Shown piece after piece: positions 34,617-47,279 of a stretch of 64,000 nt of DNA. The stretch comes from Tragulus kanchil. Taxonomy: Eukaryota; Chordata; Mammalia; Artiodactyla; Tragulidae. A program made the translations under genes and the position numbers. Within the stretch, counting starts at the first letter, position 1; every line of letters starts with the position of its first letter. The notes under the pieces were generated by a model. The model was not told the DNA's origin and searched no databases. It saw nothing but the letters and a program-made list of their open reading frames with translations. The DNA lies in contig JAIOJX010000032.1 in assembly GCA_022376925.1 (NCBI GenBank), forward strand, positions 198,892,939-198,956,938. The letters are read 5' to 3'.

Positions 34617-35984
34617 AGGCTTGGACTCCTACTATCACCCATGACGGTGACCCAGTCTTTTTCTTTTGAGAGCCTTAACTGTGGCTGTGTGGCAGGAAGG
34701 GCAGGGAGGGAAGAAAAAAAATGTGCATTCTGGGTCCTAGAAGCTTTTAAGATTTAGAAGCAGAAGACCAGAACCCAGTCAAGGCTCTGTATCTTGTTGC
34801 CCAGGTGTAGAAGGGGCCTCAACTATTTGTATGAAAAATGAGAACAACAATACAAAGACAACCAGATAATACTAATGCCTGTGTTAAACAGTACTTAAGA
34901 GAAATGAATGCAATCTTGGCAAATTATGAAATGTTGCACGAAGAATGCTATAAGCATCATGTTAACAGTGGAGGTCTAGATGGTGGTAATTGTAAAGACA
35001 GTGAGGATAACTGGGTGAGAAATAGTATAACAGATGAAGGGTGAGTCAGAGGCTTTTGGACATGTCCTATAGGATCATTCTCCATGTATTTGAAATGACT
35101 GTCTTCCATTTGAGATCATCAACCCCAGCATCTGTACAGATTGTCCCTAGAAAATTCATGTTAAATGGCTTGGAAATAAATTCTATTTTCCTAAATCTAC
35201 CCAGGTCTCCACGACCTTTGCGCCCACCCAGCAAAATTGCATCCACCTTCTCCTCTGGCTTCAGTTGTGCTGCTCCTGTTGCTTAGCTGATGTCTGGTTG
35301 CACCGGGTCAATCAATTAAAGCGGATTAGATCCACAGACCGAAATACTAACAGAGGGCCAAGAGAGATAAGACTGATAAATAGCTCAAGACAGCTCCATC
35401 TCTAACTCCTGGCAAAGAAACCAAAAAAAAAAGAAAAGAGAGAGAGAGAGAGAGAGAACGAGAGCACAAACGACAGCTCAGGACAACAAGAACTCTGACC
35501 TGAAGAGGGGAAATCAAGGAAGGACAAGACAGTTGGTGCAAGTAAGAAAGATGCAAGTCAGATCCAGGGCTCAAATGGTCACTGGTCGCACACCAGCATC
35601 CTGAGTCATCATGTCCTTCAAATCCACTCTGAATGTGCACTTTGGATCCACAGACCCTAGTGTCGCACTGCCTCATTTGGTGGTTAACTCTGACTACAAA
35701 GCAAAAATTGAAGTTCATTTCGGGCCTGGAGCAGTCTCCTGGCAGGACTCAGGTGACAGCTGGCAGGGCAGTGCGGACTGAAACCCAGTAAAGACTGAAC
35801 ATCTCCTCTAAATGCCTTGTTTCTCTTCCAAATCTCTGCCACAGCTGTGAGGAACCACCCAATGGCCTTAATAAAGAGACGTTAAGCCCTGTGTTCACAA
35901 TAACATCAAAATCCTCAAACTTTGGAAGCACATTTGAATCATCAAGAATGCAGAATATCTGACATCTTACCTACACACTTGCCA
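34617..35984. other. Unassigned intronic sequence with GA-rich run
   Basis: Single-copy sequence. Open frames here are short and without domain content. Confidence 0.5.
35424..35466. repeat. A-rich/GA-rich simple sequence
   Basis: A10 followed by AGAAAAG and about ten GA units. It is unique sequence, not inside a duplication. Confidence 0.85.
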
Positions 35985-36115
35985 AGTGTGGTCCTGGGAC
36001 CAGCAGCATCAGCATCGCTTAACAACTCTAGAAATGCAAATTCTTGGATCTAAACCAGACTGAATTGGAAACCTTTGAGTGTCTTACCAAGTTATCTGAG
36101 TGATTCAGACTCTGG
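35985..36115. mobile_element. MER5A-like hAT remnant
   Basis: AGTGTGGTCCTGGGACCAGCAGCATCAGCATCGCTTAACAACTC and AGAAATGCAAATTCTTGGATC are the well-known MER5 complement pattern. The 3' side is weak. Confidence 0.65.
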
Positions 36116-36165
36116 TTCAAGTCTGGGGCCCAATTCCTTACATGAATACCTTGGTTCCATGAGGG

Positions 36166-36330
36166 CAGTGGTTTCAACTAGGGGTGATTTTTGTGCCCAG
36201 GACATTTGGCAAAACCTAGAAATACTTTTGCTTGTCATGACTAGAGGCGTGGGGGAGGGGGGGGGGTAATGGAATCTTGAGGGTACAGGCCAGAAAATGT
36301 TGTTCAATATCCAGGAATACACAACCACCT
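36166..36330. mobile_element. MER20-like hAT remnant
   Basis: CAGTGGTTTCAACTAGGGGTGATTTTTGTGCCCAGGACATTTGGCAA, then AATATCCAGGAATACACAACCA, follows MER20. It contains a run of nine G at 36258-36266, and duplication 14 starts three bases after that run. The 3' part recurs from 37420. Confidence 0.65.
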
Positions 36331-38551
36331 AAGAAATACCTACCCTATACTATGAATAGTGTCTCTATTGGAAACTCTGCAGTAGGGAGTACAAAACTGC
36401 AGCCACACAACCAACATCCATATGCACTGCTTGACAGAAACTGATCCACAAACATTTATACATGTAAAGTCCAACTGATTTCTTATAATACTCCTTATAT
36501 GAGGTATGGATGCATGTACATAACATAAACACAGACAACATATACAATACACACAAATCCATGAACGCATGGCTGTGGTTACGCAACTACAGATTGTTAT
36601 GTATTTGGTATAGCATTGTCTGCCCCTCGAGCACAGGATAAGCCATGAGCATGGGTGGATAATCTGACTTCCTCCTACTCTGTGCTCTATTCAAGTGTCC
36701 ATTTTATAGATGTAAACTTGGCAGTGCAAGCTCAGACAACCAGAAAGAGGTAGGCTGAAAATACCTGTCTTGTGTTACTTTCCCTGGCTGCTCTGGCAGA
36801 CACTTGCTACTACATGGGAAAGTCTCTAGTCCATCTCCCTGGGCACAATGGCTTTAGCTGAACAGCCCAAATCCAAGTAGGTCCCTTGACTCTTCAGTGC
36901 AGACTGGGTTATTCTATGATCAGTTTCTAAGTGAACTTTAAAGGAAAAGCTCTCTGTCCTAGAACTAGATGTTCTAGTTCAAGGAGGAGCAGTAACTCCC
37001 ATAGGGAAGAAAGACTGGTAAACAGCTCATAACTTTCCAATGCCTATTTTGTGATGATAAGGAAACATTCATCAATTTCCAAAGTGCTGTAGTATTTGCC
37101 TATCTTTCAAGTGACAGGCAGTTAATGCTATGGCTCTGAGCAGAGTGGGCCTAGGTGAATAATAAACCTCAACCAAGAATTCTTGGTTTCATAAGTAAGG
37201 CATTCTCAGTCATTTCCACAGATGAACTCCCAGGCTAAACTCAATACAATTTTCTAGCTGAAGAGGAAAAACAAAAGAGTACACATATTTGAAATGAACA
37301 CAAAATACCATGTAGATGACCACATTTTTTATGATGCCTTTGGAGAATGGGTACACAAAAGATGCAGGAGGCAAAATAGTCTCAAGTAAAGATCAGAAGC
37401 TATGGGTCTTTGTTTAAGAAATGGAATCTTGAGGGTACAGGCCAGAAAATGTTGTTCAATATCCAGGAATACACAACCACCTAAGAAATACTATTTGAAT
37501 AGTGTCTCTATTGGAAACTCTGCAGTAGGGAGTACAAAACTGCAGCCACACAACCAACATCCATATGCACTGCTTGACAGAAACTGATCCACAAACATTT
37601 ATACATGTAAAGTCCAACTGATTTCTTATAATACTCCTTATATGAGGTATGGATGCATGTACATAACATAAACACAGACAACATATACAATACACACAAA
37701 TCCATGAACGCATGGCTGTGGTTACGCAACTACAGATTGTTATGTATTTGGTATAGCATTGTCTGCCCCTCGAGCACAGGATAAGCCATGAGCATGGGTG
37801 GATAATCTGACTTCCTCCTACTCTGTGCTCTATTCAAGTGTCCATTTTATAGATGTAAACTTGGCAGTGCAAGCTCAGACAACCAGAAAGAGGTAGGCTG
37901 AAAATACCTGTCTTGTGTTACTTTCCCTGGCTGCTCTGGCAGACACTTGCTACTACATGGGAAAGTCTCTAGTCCATCTCCCTGGGCACAATGGCTTTAG
38001 CTGAACAGCCCAAATCCAAGTAGGTCCCTTGACTCTTCAGTGCAGACTGGGTTATTCTATGATCAGTTTCTAAGTGAACTTTAAAGGAAAAGCTCTCTGT
38101 CCTAGAACTAGATGTTCTAGTTCAAGGAGGAGCAGTAACTCCCATAGGGAAGAAAGACTGGTAAACAGCTCATAACTTTCCAATGCCTATTTTGTGATGA
38201 TAAGGAAACATTCATCAATTTCCAAAGTGCTGTAGTATTTGCCTATCTTTCAAGTGACAGGCAGTTAATGCTATGGCTCTGAGCAGAGTGGGCCTAGGTG
38301 AATAATAAACCTCAACCAAGAATTCTTGGTTTCATAAGTAAGGCATTCTCAGTCATTTCCACAGATGAACTCCCAGGCTAAACTCAATACAATTTTCTAG
38401 CTGAAGAGGAAAAACAAAAGAGTACACATATTTGAAATGAACACAAAATACCATGTAGATGACCACATTTTTTATGATGCCTTTGGAGAATGGGTACACA
38501 AAAGATGCAGGAGGCAAAATAGTCTCAAGTAAAGATCAGAAGCTATGGGTC
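36269..38551 (+). repeat. Tandem duplication 14 (unit ~1143-1151 bp)
   Basis: 36269-37408 recurs at 37420-38551. It starts just after a G-run inside a MER20 remnant. The early part differs by about 9 bases of deletion (TACCTACCCTATACTATGAA against TACTATTTGAA). Filler 37409-37419. Confidence 0.95.
36680..36775 (-). repeat. MIR-like remnant, complement (copy at 37823-37918)
   Basis: CCATTTTATAGATGTAAACTTGGCAGTGCAAGCTCAGA resembles the complement of the MIR core. Confidence 0.4.
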
Positions 38552-38990
38552 AAATGTGTTGCCTGTTCATATAAATAAAGTTTCATTGGGATACAAGTGT
38601 GTTCACTCATTTCTTTTTTTTTTTTTTAATATTTTTTGTGGGGGGGCAGGCGGGCCACTTCTATTGGTCTTTCATTTATCTGTTTTCATCCATCTTTGTT
38701 CTCTGGCCCATGTGGGCCTCCCATCGCAGTGGCCTCTGTTGTCGCAGAGCACTGGCTCTGGGCGCATGCACTCCAGAGCCTCCGGCTCGGTAGTTGGACA
38801 CATCGGTCCAGCCCCTCCGCGGCACGTGGGATCTTCCCAGGCCAGGGATTGAACCGGCGCCCCTTGCACTGCAAGGTGGTGTCCTTACCCACTGGACCAC
38901 CAGGGAAGTCCTCGCTCATTTCTATGCTGTATTTGGCTGCTATAGCTCCACCACAGGAGAGCTGAGATGTCGCAACAGGAAAGTATGCTG
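38551..38990 (+). repeat. Ancient interspersed repeat (unnamed), second occurrence, split by SINE
   Basis: CAAATGTGTTGCCTGTTCATATAAATAAAGTTTCATTGGGATACA before the SINE, and GCTGTATTTGGCTGCTATAGCTCCACC ... GTATGCTGACCCCC after it, form one old repeat broken by copy 2. It resembles 2935-3130. The family name is not certain. Confidence 0.45.
38615..38911 (-). mobile_element. tRNA-derived SINE of the same CpG-rich subfamily, copy 2
   Basis: Same architecture as 8089-8424: head at the right, poly-T/AT tail at the left. Target-site repeats CTCATTTCT lie at 38606-38614 and 38915-38923. It interrupts the ancient repeat that also occurs at 2935-3130. By eye the copies are roughly 90% alike. Confidence 0.85.
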
Positions 38991-40207
38991 ACCCCCATTA
39001 TGAAATCTTGCACAAATGAAAGGTAGCCGTGATTTTTTTTCTTTAATTTTTGACCAATAGTTTAGATTAACATGACTAGAATAACTCAAATATGAGTGGC
39101 AGGGTCAAATATTGGAAGCCTGTACTGGCTCACTCAACTGATAAATAGAGCACATTTCTAATAAGATGAGATATATAAAAATCCATCCAATTGAGGTATA
39201 AACTAATCTATCTCAGATTCATTAAGGGTAGTTTAGTTACTAAAATCAATTCAATATAACTGTTTGAAGGTGGGCAGCTACAGATACAGAGAAATAAATT
39301 TGAAGCTTCTAGCAAAAGATGATGGTGGCTAGAAGAGGCTGGTAATGGAGGAGATGGAGCAGAGTTATAAAAGTTATTAAAATTATAATGATATGACATT
39401 TTCCTTCAGAAAACGGCTCTGTCGAGTGAATCATGTACATGTTAAAGGTTCGGGACGTTAACAGCCAGCACACATCACTCTGACGCCAGGACTTGAGTTT
39501 ATTCCATTACATGGAATGAAAGAAGAGAAGAGTATTGCAGCCCAATGAATATCTCAGTCTCCAGGGCTCCCATGCATCTGCAAGACACCTGAGTCCCTTG
39601 AGTGATAAATGGTGATTCACTGAGCTCTCTTGGCTTCCCTGCAAGGAGAATCTACTGTGTCATCATCTTGGAACGAACATACTGAAATAGAGGTTCATTT
39701 TTCCTTTCCTAGTTATCGTAAACAAAATGGCCAGAAGAATCTAATATATCAGCAGTGCCTGTCTTCATGCAAGGACAGTTGTGTGTGTGCGTGTCCTGGA
39801 GATAGTGTTACAGCTTGGTTTGGTATTTCATCCAAGTGATAGTTTATGGTCCTTCTCTTTGTCAACTATCACCGCTGTTACAGTCTCCTTGGGATCTTAT
39901 CAGCATTTCTAATTCAAAAGGTTGATTCTGGCCTGTTCCTCATTGGCCATAATAAAAACAAGGGTCGGGAGTGGGGGGAGAAAAGGAAAATTAAACAAGC
40001 TGCAGCAAGTAAGAAGGCAGGCTTTCAGGCCTCCATACTGATTTCAAAGTCACTCTAGGTAAAAGCAAGCTGGATGTCCCAGCAAAAGGATGGAATGAAG
40101 AATACTTTCCCCGGGCCCCAGGTGAGATGAGTGAAAGTCACCCAAATGGGAGACTTAAAAACATGTCACAGGGCGCTGACTCAGGCCTTTGGAAAAGTAT
40201 TCAACAT
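38991..40207. other. Unassigned intronic sequence
   Basis: No repeat, exon or RNA gene recognised. Confidence 0.5.
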
Positions 40208-42353
40208 AATAGCAATAAGAATTATTTCAAAGTCTCATGATCCTTTGATAGAATAATTACAGAGCACATCTCCTTATCTTAATTTACTTGAACTTAGTCT
40301 TATTACCAAACTGTAAAGTGAATAAGTTTCAGCCAAATGGGATAAATACCCCTGGGGTACTAGAAAGTCACCACTTCTATATGATCTGGCATGCACTAAG
40401 AGTCACCCGGGAGCTTGCCACAGCTTCAGATACACAAATTATCCATGAAGTTTATAATAAATCCATGTACACTATGAAGAAGTACTTCTATTATGACATT
40501 TAAAGGGCACAAACATTCCTTATTCTCTCTCTTCTTTATGAGTGTGCTACAATTTTACTCACCAATATAAAGTTGCTAAATAATTGCATCCCAAAGTCTA
40601 AGAAACACCTATTCCTTTCTCCATATTGAATAATAAATGTTCAGCTAAGAAACTCACACAGTCGTTAAAGCATCTCTGCATTTCTCAGCAAGCAACACTA
40701 GAATGCAGAGCACAACATCTCTATCCATGGTTCATTTATTGCTTTGAATTTTCTGCTATGATTTTGCTTTGAGTACTTTTGAAAATGTGAACCATGACAA
40801 TGTCTCAGGGGATCATGGGCATTAATTTATTTCACATAGTCTACTAAAATAGTATTCAGAAAAATTTCCAGCAAGCCTATACACCCCAAGGAGAACTTGC
40901 TCCATAGACCTGGAGGTGAGAGGTTTAGTAATCCATTACCATGGCTCTCAATCCACTTTGCTTTCTTATTTAACTAGATTCAAGTAAAAGTCCTAGGGAT
41001 GGACATGACTTGAACCATTTGATTCCCATTAAATACTATTTTAACCCTTGAAATATCTAAGAGTACAGACTTCCAAGAAACCCATTTCTATTTTCCTGCC
41101 TTCTCTTCTGCTCCAATGCAGTGATGCTGGTCAGTGTAGTAGCCAACCTGTGCCTTTGGAGGGCTATTCCTCATCACAGTCTTCCAGATCCACCGCTTAG
41201 TAAGCTGTACTACAATCACCATCCACTTTCAATTTGCACTAGACTTGCCAAACTGGGGCCAGTCTTCAGTATGTGAAAGTCCCTTTGCAACTTAGTCTAA
41301 TAGCAATAAGAATTATTTCAAAGTCTCATGATCCTTTGATAGAATAATTACAGAGCACATCTCCTTATCTTAATTTACTTGAACTTAGTCTTATTACCAA
41401 ACTGTAAAGTGAATAAGTTTCAGCCAAATGGGATAAATACCCCTGGGGTACTAGAAAGTCACCACTTCTATATGATCTGGCATGCACTAAGAGTCACCCG
41501 GGAGCTTGCCACAGCTTCAGATACACAAATTATCCATGAAGTTTATAATAAATCCATGTACACTATGAAGAAGTACTTCTATTATGACATTTAAAGGGCA
41601 CAAACATTCCTTATTCTCTCTCTTCTTTATGAGTGTGCTACAATTTTACTCACCAATATAAAGTTGCTAAATAATTGCATCCCAAAGTCTAAGAAACACC
41701 TATTCCTTTCTCCATATTGAATAATAAATGTTCAGCTAAGAAACTCACACAGTCGTTAAAGCATCTCTGCATTTCTCAGCAAGCAACACTAGAATGCAGA
41801 GCACAACATCTCTATCCATGGTTCATTTATTGCTTTGAATTTTCTGCTATGATTTTGCTTTGAGTACTTTTGAAAATGTGAACCATGACAATGTCTCAGG
41901 GGATCATGGGCATTAATTTATTTCACATAGTCTACTAAAATAGTATTCAGAAAAATTTCCAGCAAGCCTATACACCCCAAGGAGAACTTGCTCCATAGAC
42001 CTGGAGGTGAGAGGTTTAGTAATCCATTACCATGGCTCTCAATCCACTTTGCTTTCTTATTTAACTAGATTCAAGTAAAAGTCCTAGGGATGGACATGAC
42101 TTGAACCATTTGATTCCCATTAAATACTATTTTAACCCTTGAAATATCTAAGAGTACAGACTTCCAAGAAACCCATTTCTATTTTCCTGCCTTCTCTTCT
42201 GCTCCAATGCAGTGATGCTGGTCAGTGTAGTAGCCAACCTGTGCCTTTGGAGGGCTATTCCCTCATCACAGTCTTCCAGATCCACCGCTTAGTAAGCTGT
42301 ACTACAATCACCATCCACTTTCAATTTGCACTAGACTTGCCAAACTGGGGCCA
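40208..42353 (+). repeat. Tandem duplication 15 (unit ~1091 bp)
   Basis: 40208-41261 recurs at 41299-42353, with a 37-bp filler at 41262-41298. The only internal difference seen is ATTCCTCATC against ATTCCCTCATC. Confidence 0.95.
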
Positions 42354-42591
42354 TTTACACATAGTTATGTCTTCTCCAAATCAGTGTTGCATAAGTCTGA
42401 GTCATGCCACAGAGGTCTTGCAAACAATTATCTACTGATTGTATCCTTTAGACAGGGCACTTCGTCAGACCCATTAGCAGCTAAAAAACAGATTGAGCAT
42501 GATTCAGCTCTTAAGAGTACAAACTCTTGCCTGCCATCTTTCTAGATTCCATATACATGCTTTAATATACAATATTTACCTTTCTCTTACA

Positions 42592-42866
42592 GACTCACAA
42601 CAGACTCTAGGTTCATCCTCCTCATTAGGAATGACGCAAATGCATTCTTTTTTTTACAGCTGATTAATATTCCATAGGATATATGTACCACAGTTTCTGC
42701 ATCTATTAAATCTGCCAGTAGACATCTAGATGGCTTCCATGTCCTAGGTATTGTAAAGAGCGCTGCATTGAAAGCTGGAGTACATGTGTCTCTTTCAGTT
42801 ATGGTTTTCTCAGAGTATATACCTAACAACGGGATTGTTGGGTCATATGGTACTGATGAACCTATT
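42592..42866 (-). mobile_element. Inverted 5' part of an L1 insertion (ORF2 C-terminus)
   Basis: On the minus strand this decodes as the end of L1 ORF2: YDPTIPLLGIYSEKTITERD, then DTCTPAFNAALFTIPRTWK, then a damaged end. It is in frame for a stretch but lacks the reverse transcriptase. It abuts a plus-strand L1 3' end, giving the inverted structure typical of twin priming. Confidence 0.85.
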
Positions 42867-43195
42867 TTCAGGGCAAGGACAGAGACACAGAGAATAGACT
42901 TGTGGGCACAGTGGGGGAAAAAGAGGGTGGGATGGATTGAGAGAGCAGCATGAAGCAAGTACATTACCATATGTAAGACAGAGAGCCAGTGGGAATTTGC
43001 TATGCGACACAGGGAGGTCCACCCAGAGCTCTGTGACCACCTAGAGGGGTCGGATGGGGTGGGAGATGGGAAGGAGGTTCAAGAGGGAGGGGACATATGT
43101 ATACCTATGGCTGATTCCTGTTGACGTATGGCAGAAACCAGCACAATATTCTAAGCCAATTATCTCTAATAAAAAGTCTTTAAAAATAAATAAAA
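42867..43195 (+). mobile_element. L1 3' UTR and tail
   Basis: GGCAAGGACAGAGACACAGAGAATAGACTTGTGGGCACAGTGGGG, CAGTGGGAATTTGCTATGCGACACAGGGAGG, GGTTCAAGAGGGAGGGGACATATGTATACC and a final AATAAAAAGTCTTTAAAAATAAATAAAAA are the ruminant L1 3' UTR. Together with 42592-42866 it makes one insertion of about 600 bp. Confidence 0.88.
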
Positions 43196-43244
43196 ATATC
43201 TAGAATCTTTACCAAAAAATTTCCACCATGATACTGTAAAAAGG

Positions 43245-43460
43245 GCCATAGTGTTGGAATTAGGAGACATGGATCTAAGTTCTGGTTGTTAGCGTAATGA
43301 AAATCCTGGGCAAGTCTCAAGTATTCTGGGCATAGTTTCCTCAGGTGTAAGACAGCGTCGGCATCACTGAGCTTGTTAGGTGGTGAAGAAGGTTAAATAA
43401 AAGCAAGAGAGAGGTTTATGATAGTGACTTGAAAATTACAGGGCACTGAAGAAACACATA
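43245..43460 (+). repeat. MIR SINE remnant
   Basis: GGAATTAGGAGACATGGATCTAAGTTCTGG, GGGCAAGTCTCAAG, TTTCCTCAGGTGTAAGACAG and CAGGGCACTGAAGAAACA match MIR in order. It lies just downstream of an L1 tail. Confidence 0.6.
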
Positions 43461-44245
43461 TCATTACAAAATAAATGGGGACAAGTACAAATAAAAACAA
43501 GCACATAGTTCCATAAATTAAGACAGAAAAAATAAAAATAAACATCTCTAGTCAGTTCTTGACAAATTGCCCAAGTGACTGGTGGCTGAGTATTCCTTGT
43601 GTGTCTTTCTCAGGTCAATGGTAGGAAAAAAGCAGAGTTAAATTGGACATATTTAAACAATGAAAGTGAGGGGGAAGGGGGAACAATGAAAATGTGGGGG
43701 AAGTTTAGAAGGCTGGAACTATTGGAATGAAAATGAAATTTAGTCTGAGACAGAGAAAAATGGGCAATACTTGGCACAGAAACACTTGAGAATATCAATC
43801 AGCTGGTCCATTCTCTAAAATTTTAGTAATGTTGTTGAGACACAAACCTTTGCATTTTAAGATAGACTTTCAGGATTCAACATATCCAAGCAAAGAGAAA
43901 GCATGTTTTAACATTTACAAGCATGCTAAATATTTAAGAATAGTTTCTTTCTTGCCCAGACGGCCCTCCCCAAGCCCCCTCTCCAGCAAAAAAACTATAA
44001 ACTCAGACTAAATCTAAACAAAATCCTTTATTCTCCAAGTACACTCTGCCGTTGATTCCACAGCTTTCTGCTGAGGACGTTTCTCCTCTAGCAGAACATT
44101 AACTGTTTAAATGGACAATGGTTTGTGATGTGCTTGCACTTGCTTGACCTTGGCCCAGAGGCTCTGAGGCCATCAGGGTACACATCATCCAAGCCATGTG
44201 AGACCACCTATGTTTCAGCAGTTATCAGTGATCTTACTGTTGCTA
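43461..44245. other. Unassigned intronic sequence
   Basis: No repeat or exon recognised between the MIR at 43245-43460 and duplication 16. Confidence 0.5.
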
Positions 44246-44764
44246 ATCAGTCATATCTCTGTTCACTGACACCTTTGAGTCATTTAAGGCAGCGATTAAG
44301 GTCAGAGGAAAGCAAAAACTTAGGATGGGGCAAGAAATAATAGGGAGGTAGATAAGGCGTTAGATGAGTGTGACTAAAGCTATCTTCCAAGCCTCATCTG
44401 AAAGAATTGAGAAAACATCTCCCCAGACCAGATGGATTTCTTGCTGCTCTACTTTGTACTGACTTCAAGAAATTTTCTGTAGGTGACTACGTGAAGCAAA
44501 CACCTTACAAAGCTAGCTACAAGCAGAAAGGCCTTCCTTAATAGACAGCAGGATGAATTTCTGATTCAACTGCTAAAGGATGACTGTTAATGAGTCATTC
44601 CACCTGTGCCCATCAGACAACCAGGACCATACAGAGAATGCACAGAAAGAAGCATGCAGGGCATCTAAAACCCAAGTGTCCATGACACACAGCTCTCATC
44701 TCTACTCTGGTGAGGGCAGAAAAGACCTGGAGTCATATGTTGAGCTCCCAGAGGGACACATTAA

Positions 44765-44870
44765 ACTCCAGTATTATTGACTGGATAGTCCTGTGAATAG
44801 AAGCATCTGGCTGGCTACAGGTCATGGGATTGCAAAGGGTCAGACACAAGTGAACAAGCATGCACCTGCT
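44765..44870 (+). mobile_element. Bov-A SINE fragment (copy at 45900-46005)
   Basis: CTCCAGTATTATTGACTGGATAGTCCTGTGAATAGAAGCATCTGGCTGGCTACAGGTCATGGGATTGCAAAGGGTCAGACACAAGTGAACAAGCA is the 3' half of a diverged Bov-tA. Confidence 0.75.
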
Positions 44871-45205
44871 GAATCTAGGAGGGTATACCTCTTGGAAAAG
44901 TAATAAAAGCTATATTTTGGCTTCATTTTTGTCTGTTGATTATATTTTTTCAATAGATGTTTATTAGCTATGTTGTGTAATGCAGCAGTTACAAACAACC
45001 TATAAGCATGATCAGGCCCTCAGATTATTCTGTTTTTTAAAGGCAGGCACGCCTAGGATCTTTAGAAATGTGACTTCATTTCCAACATTTAAAAATTAGA
45101 AGGTCTCTCATGTATAGTTAGATTTCTAAGTTCTTCTGAAAGCAACACTGAGATAACATTTATAAAACACAATTACAGGCCAGAGCTGATTGGAGGAGAA
45201 AAGTG

Positions 45206-45371
45206 TGCCTGCTTAGTAGCTCAGTCATTGTCTGATTCTTTGCAAGCCTATGGACTGTAGCCTGTCAGGCTCCTCTATCCACTGGATTCTCCAGGCAAGA
45301 ATGCTGGAGTGAGTTCCCATTTCCTTCTCCAGGGGATCTTCCTGACCCAGAGATGGAAGCCACATCTCCTG
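45206..45371 (-). mobile_element. Bov-tA SINE cut by the edge of duplication 16
   Basis: It is identical to 46341-46506 but stops before the tRNA head. The missing head is present in the next copy, so this truncation arises from the duplication edge, not from retrotransposition. Confidence 0.9.
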
Positions 45372-46340
45372 GGCATTGGCATCAGTCATATCTCTGTTCA
45401 CTGACACCTTTGAGTCATTTAAGGCAGCGATTAAGGTCAGAGGAAAGCAAAAACTTAGGATGGGGCAAGAAATAATAGGGAGGTAGATAAGGCGTTAGAT
45501 GAGTGTGACTAAAGCTATCTTCCAAGCCTCATCTGAAAGAATTGAGAAAACATCTCCCCAGACCAGATGGATTTCTTGCTGCTCTACTTTGTACTGACTT
45601 CAAGAAATTTTCTGTAGGTGACTACGTGAAGCAAACACCTTACAAAGCTAGCTACAAGCAGAAAGGCCTTCCTTAATAGACAGCAGGATGAATTTCTGAT
45701 TCAACTGCTAAAGGATGACTGTTAATGAGTCATTCCACCTGTGCCCATCAGACAACCAGGACCATACAGAGAATGCACAGAAAGAAGCATGCAGGGCATC
45801 TAAAACCCAAGTGTCCATGACACACAGCTCTCATCTCTACTCTGGTGAGGGCAGAAAAGACCTGGAGTCATATGTTGAGCTCCCAGAGGGACACATTAAA
45901 CTCCAGTATTATTGACTGGATAGTCCTGTGAATAGAAGCATCTGGCTGGCTACAGGTCATGGGATTGCAAAGGGTCAGACACAAGTGAACAAGCATGCAC
46001 CTGCTGAATCTAGGAGGGTATACCTCTTGGAAAAGTAATAAAAGCTATATTTTGGCTTCATTTTTGTCTGTTGATTATATTTTTTCAATAGATGTTTATT
46101 AGCTATGTTGTGTAATGCAGCAGTTACAAACAACCTATAAGCATGATCAGGCCCTCAGATTATTCTGTTTTTTAAAGGCAGGCACGCCTAGGATCTTTAG
46201 AAATGTGACTTCATTTCCAACATTTAAAAATTAGAAGGTCTCTCATGTATAGTTAGATTTCTAAGTTCTTCTGAAAGCAACACTGAGATAACATTTATAA
46301 AACACAATTACAGGCCAGAGCTGATTGGAGGAGAAAAGTG

Positions 46341-46550
46341 TGCCTGCTTAGTAGCTCAGTCATTGTCTGATTCTTTGCAAGCCTATGGACTGTAGCCTGT
46401 CAGGCTCCTCTATCCACTGGATTCTCCAGGCAAGAATGCTGGAGTGAGTTCCCATTTCCTTCTCCAGGGGATCTTCCTGACCCAGAGATGGAAGCCACAT
46501 CTCCTGCATTGGCAGGCAGATTCTTTACCATTGAGCCACCTGGGAAGCCC
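46341..46550 (-). mobile_element. Bov-tA SINE, complete, complement (copy at 47419-47628)
   Basis: TGCCTGCTTAGTAGCTCAGTCATTGTCTGATTC through CATTGAGCCACCTGGGAAGCCC. Target-site repeats GGAGGAGAAA lie at 46327-46336 and 46551-46560. Confidence 0.93.
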
Positions 46551-46966
46551 GGAGGAGAAAGGCATAAGTTGCCAAATGAGTAGTCTTTCACATCTCTTGC
46601 ATCCAATAGTCTTACTCTCCAGTGACTATTAGATGCAAAGTCTGAGTGTTGGTTGCTCTTTACCACCAAGCTTTCTTTTCTCTCTCACTAACTTTCACTC
46701 TCTTTTGTTTTGTATTGTAAAGATGAAAGGGAATTATAGAGTTGGCCAAAAAATTCATTTGGGTTTTTCTAGGCTATCAAATGCTCTGAACTTCAACAAA
46801 AGACAGATTAAGGAACATGAGGTTCAAGAAAAATGAGTAAAAAATAAGAGTAAGTGCATTTATTTTCTTATACCTCATTCCATTTTAACTAATTAAATTA
46901 TCAGTCTGCCTTTTTTAGATTTTTTGTTTTTTAACCTCTAATGTACTATAATAGTCAAATGCTTTT

Positions 46967-47279
46967 ATATGTATATATACACATATAGATATTTGCTTAT
47001 TTTTGGCTGTTTTGTCTTGGGTGTTTGATGCAATGCATGGGCTCTTTGTTGCTGCAATCAGGCTTTCTCTAGTTGGGGTGAGTGCGGGGTTACTCTAGTT
47101 GCAGTGTGCAGACTTCCCTTGCTGCAGAGCACAGGCTCTAGAGCATGCAGGCTTCAGTAGTTGTGGCATGTAGGCTTAGCTGCCTTGTGGCATATAGGAT
47201 CTTCTTGGACCAGGGATCGAACTGGTGTCCTCTGCATTGGCAGGCAGATTCTTAACCACCAGATCACCAGGGAAGTCCC
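46967..47279 (-). mobile_element. CHR-type tRNA-Glu SINE, complement (copies at 48047-48359; partial at 49196-49439)
   Basis: The right edge reads CTTAACCACCAGATCACCAGGGAAGTCCC, the complement of the tRNA-like head. The body holds GTGGCATGTAGGCTTAGCTGCC, GATCTTCTTGGACCAGGGATCGAACTGGTGTCC and TTCTCTAGTTGGGGTGAGTGCGGG, and the tail lies at the left. Target-site repeats AGTCAAATGCTTTT (46953-46966) and AGTCATATGCTTTT (47280-47293) differ at one base. Confidence 0.9.

Larger units (their letters stand above)
44246..46505 (+). repeat. Tandem duplication 16 (unit ~1135 bp)
   Basis: 44246-45371 recurs at 45381-46505. The left copy ends in the middle of a Bov-tA SINE that the right copy completes; the join reads CCTGGGCATTGGCATCAG where the full SINE has CCTGCATTGGCAGGCAG. 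Confidence 0.95.

Noticed and set aside
36962..36980. Inverted repeat GAACTAGA-TGT-TCTAGTTC
   Set aside because: 8-bp arms are expected by chance in 64 kb, and there is no supporting context; it recurs near 38105 only because of duplication 14.
42587..42970. 127-codon minus-strand frame
   Set aside because: It is the decayed C-terminus of L1 ORF2 fused to reverse 3' UTR, not a host gene.
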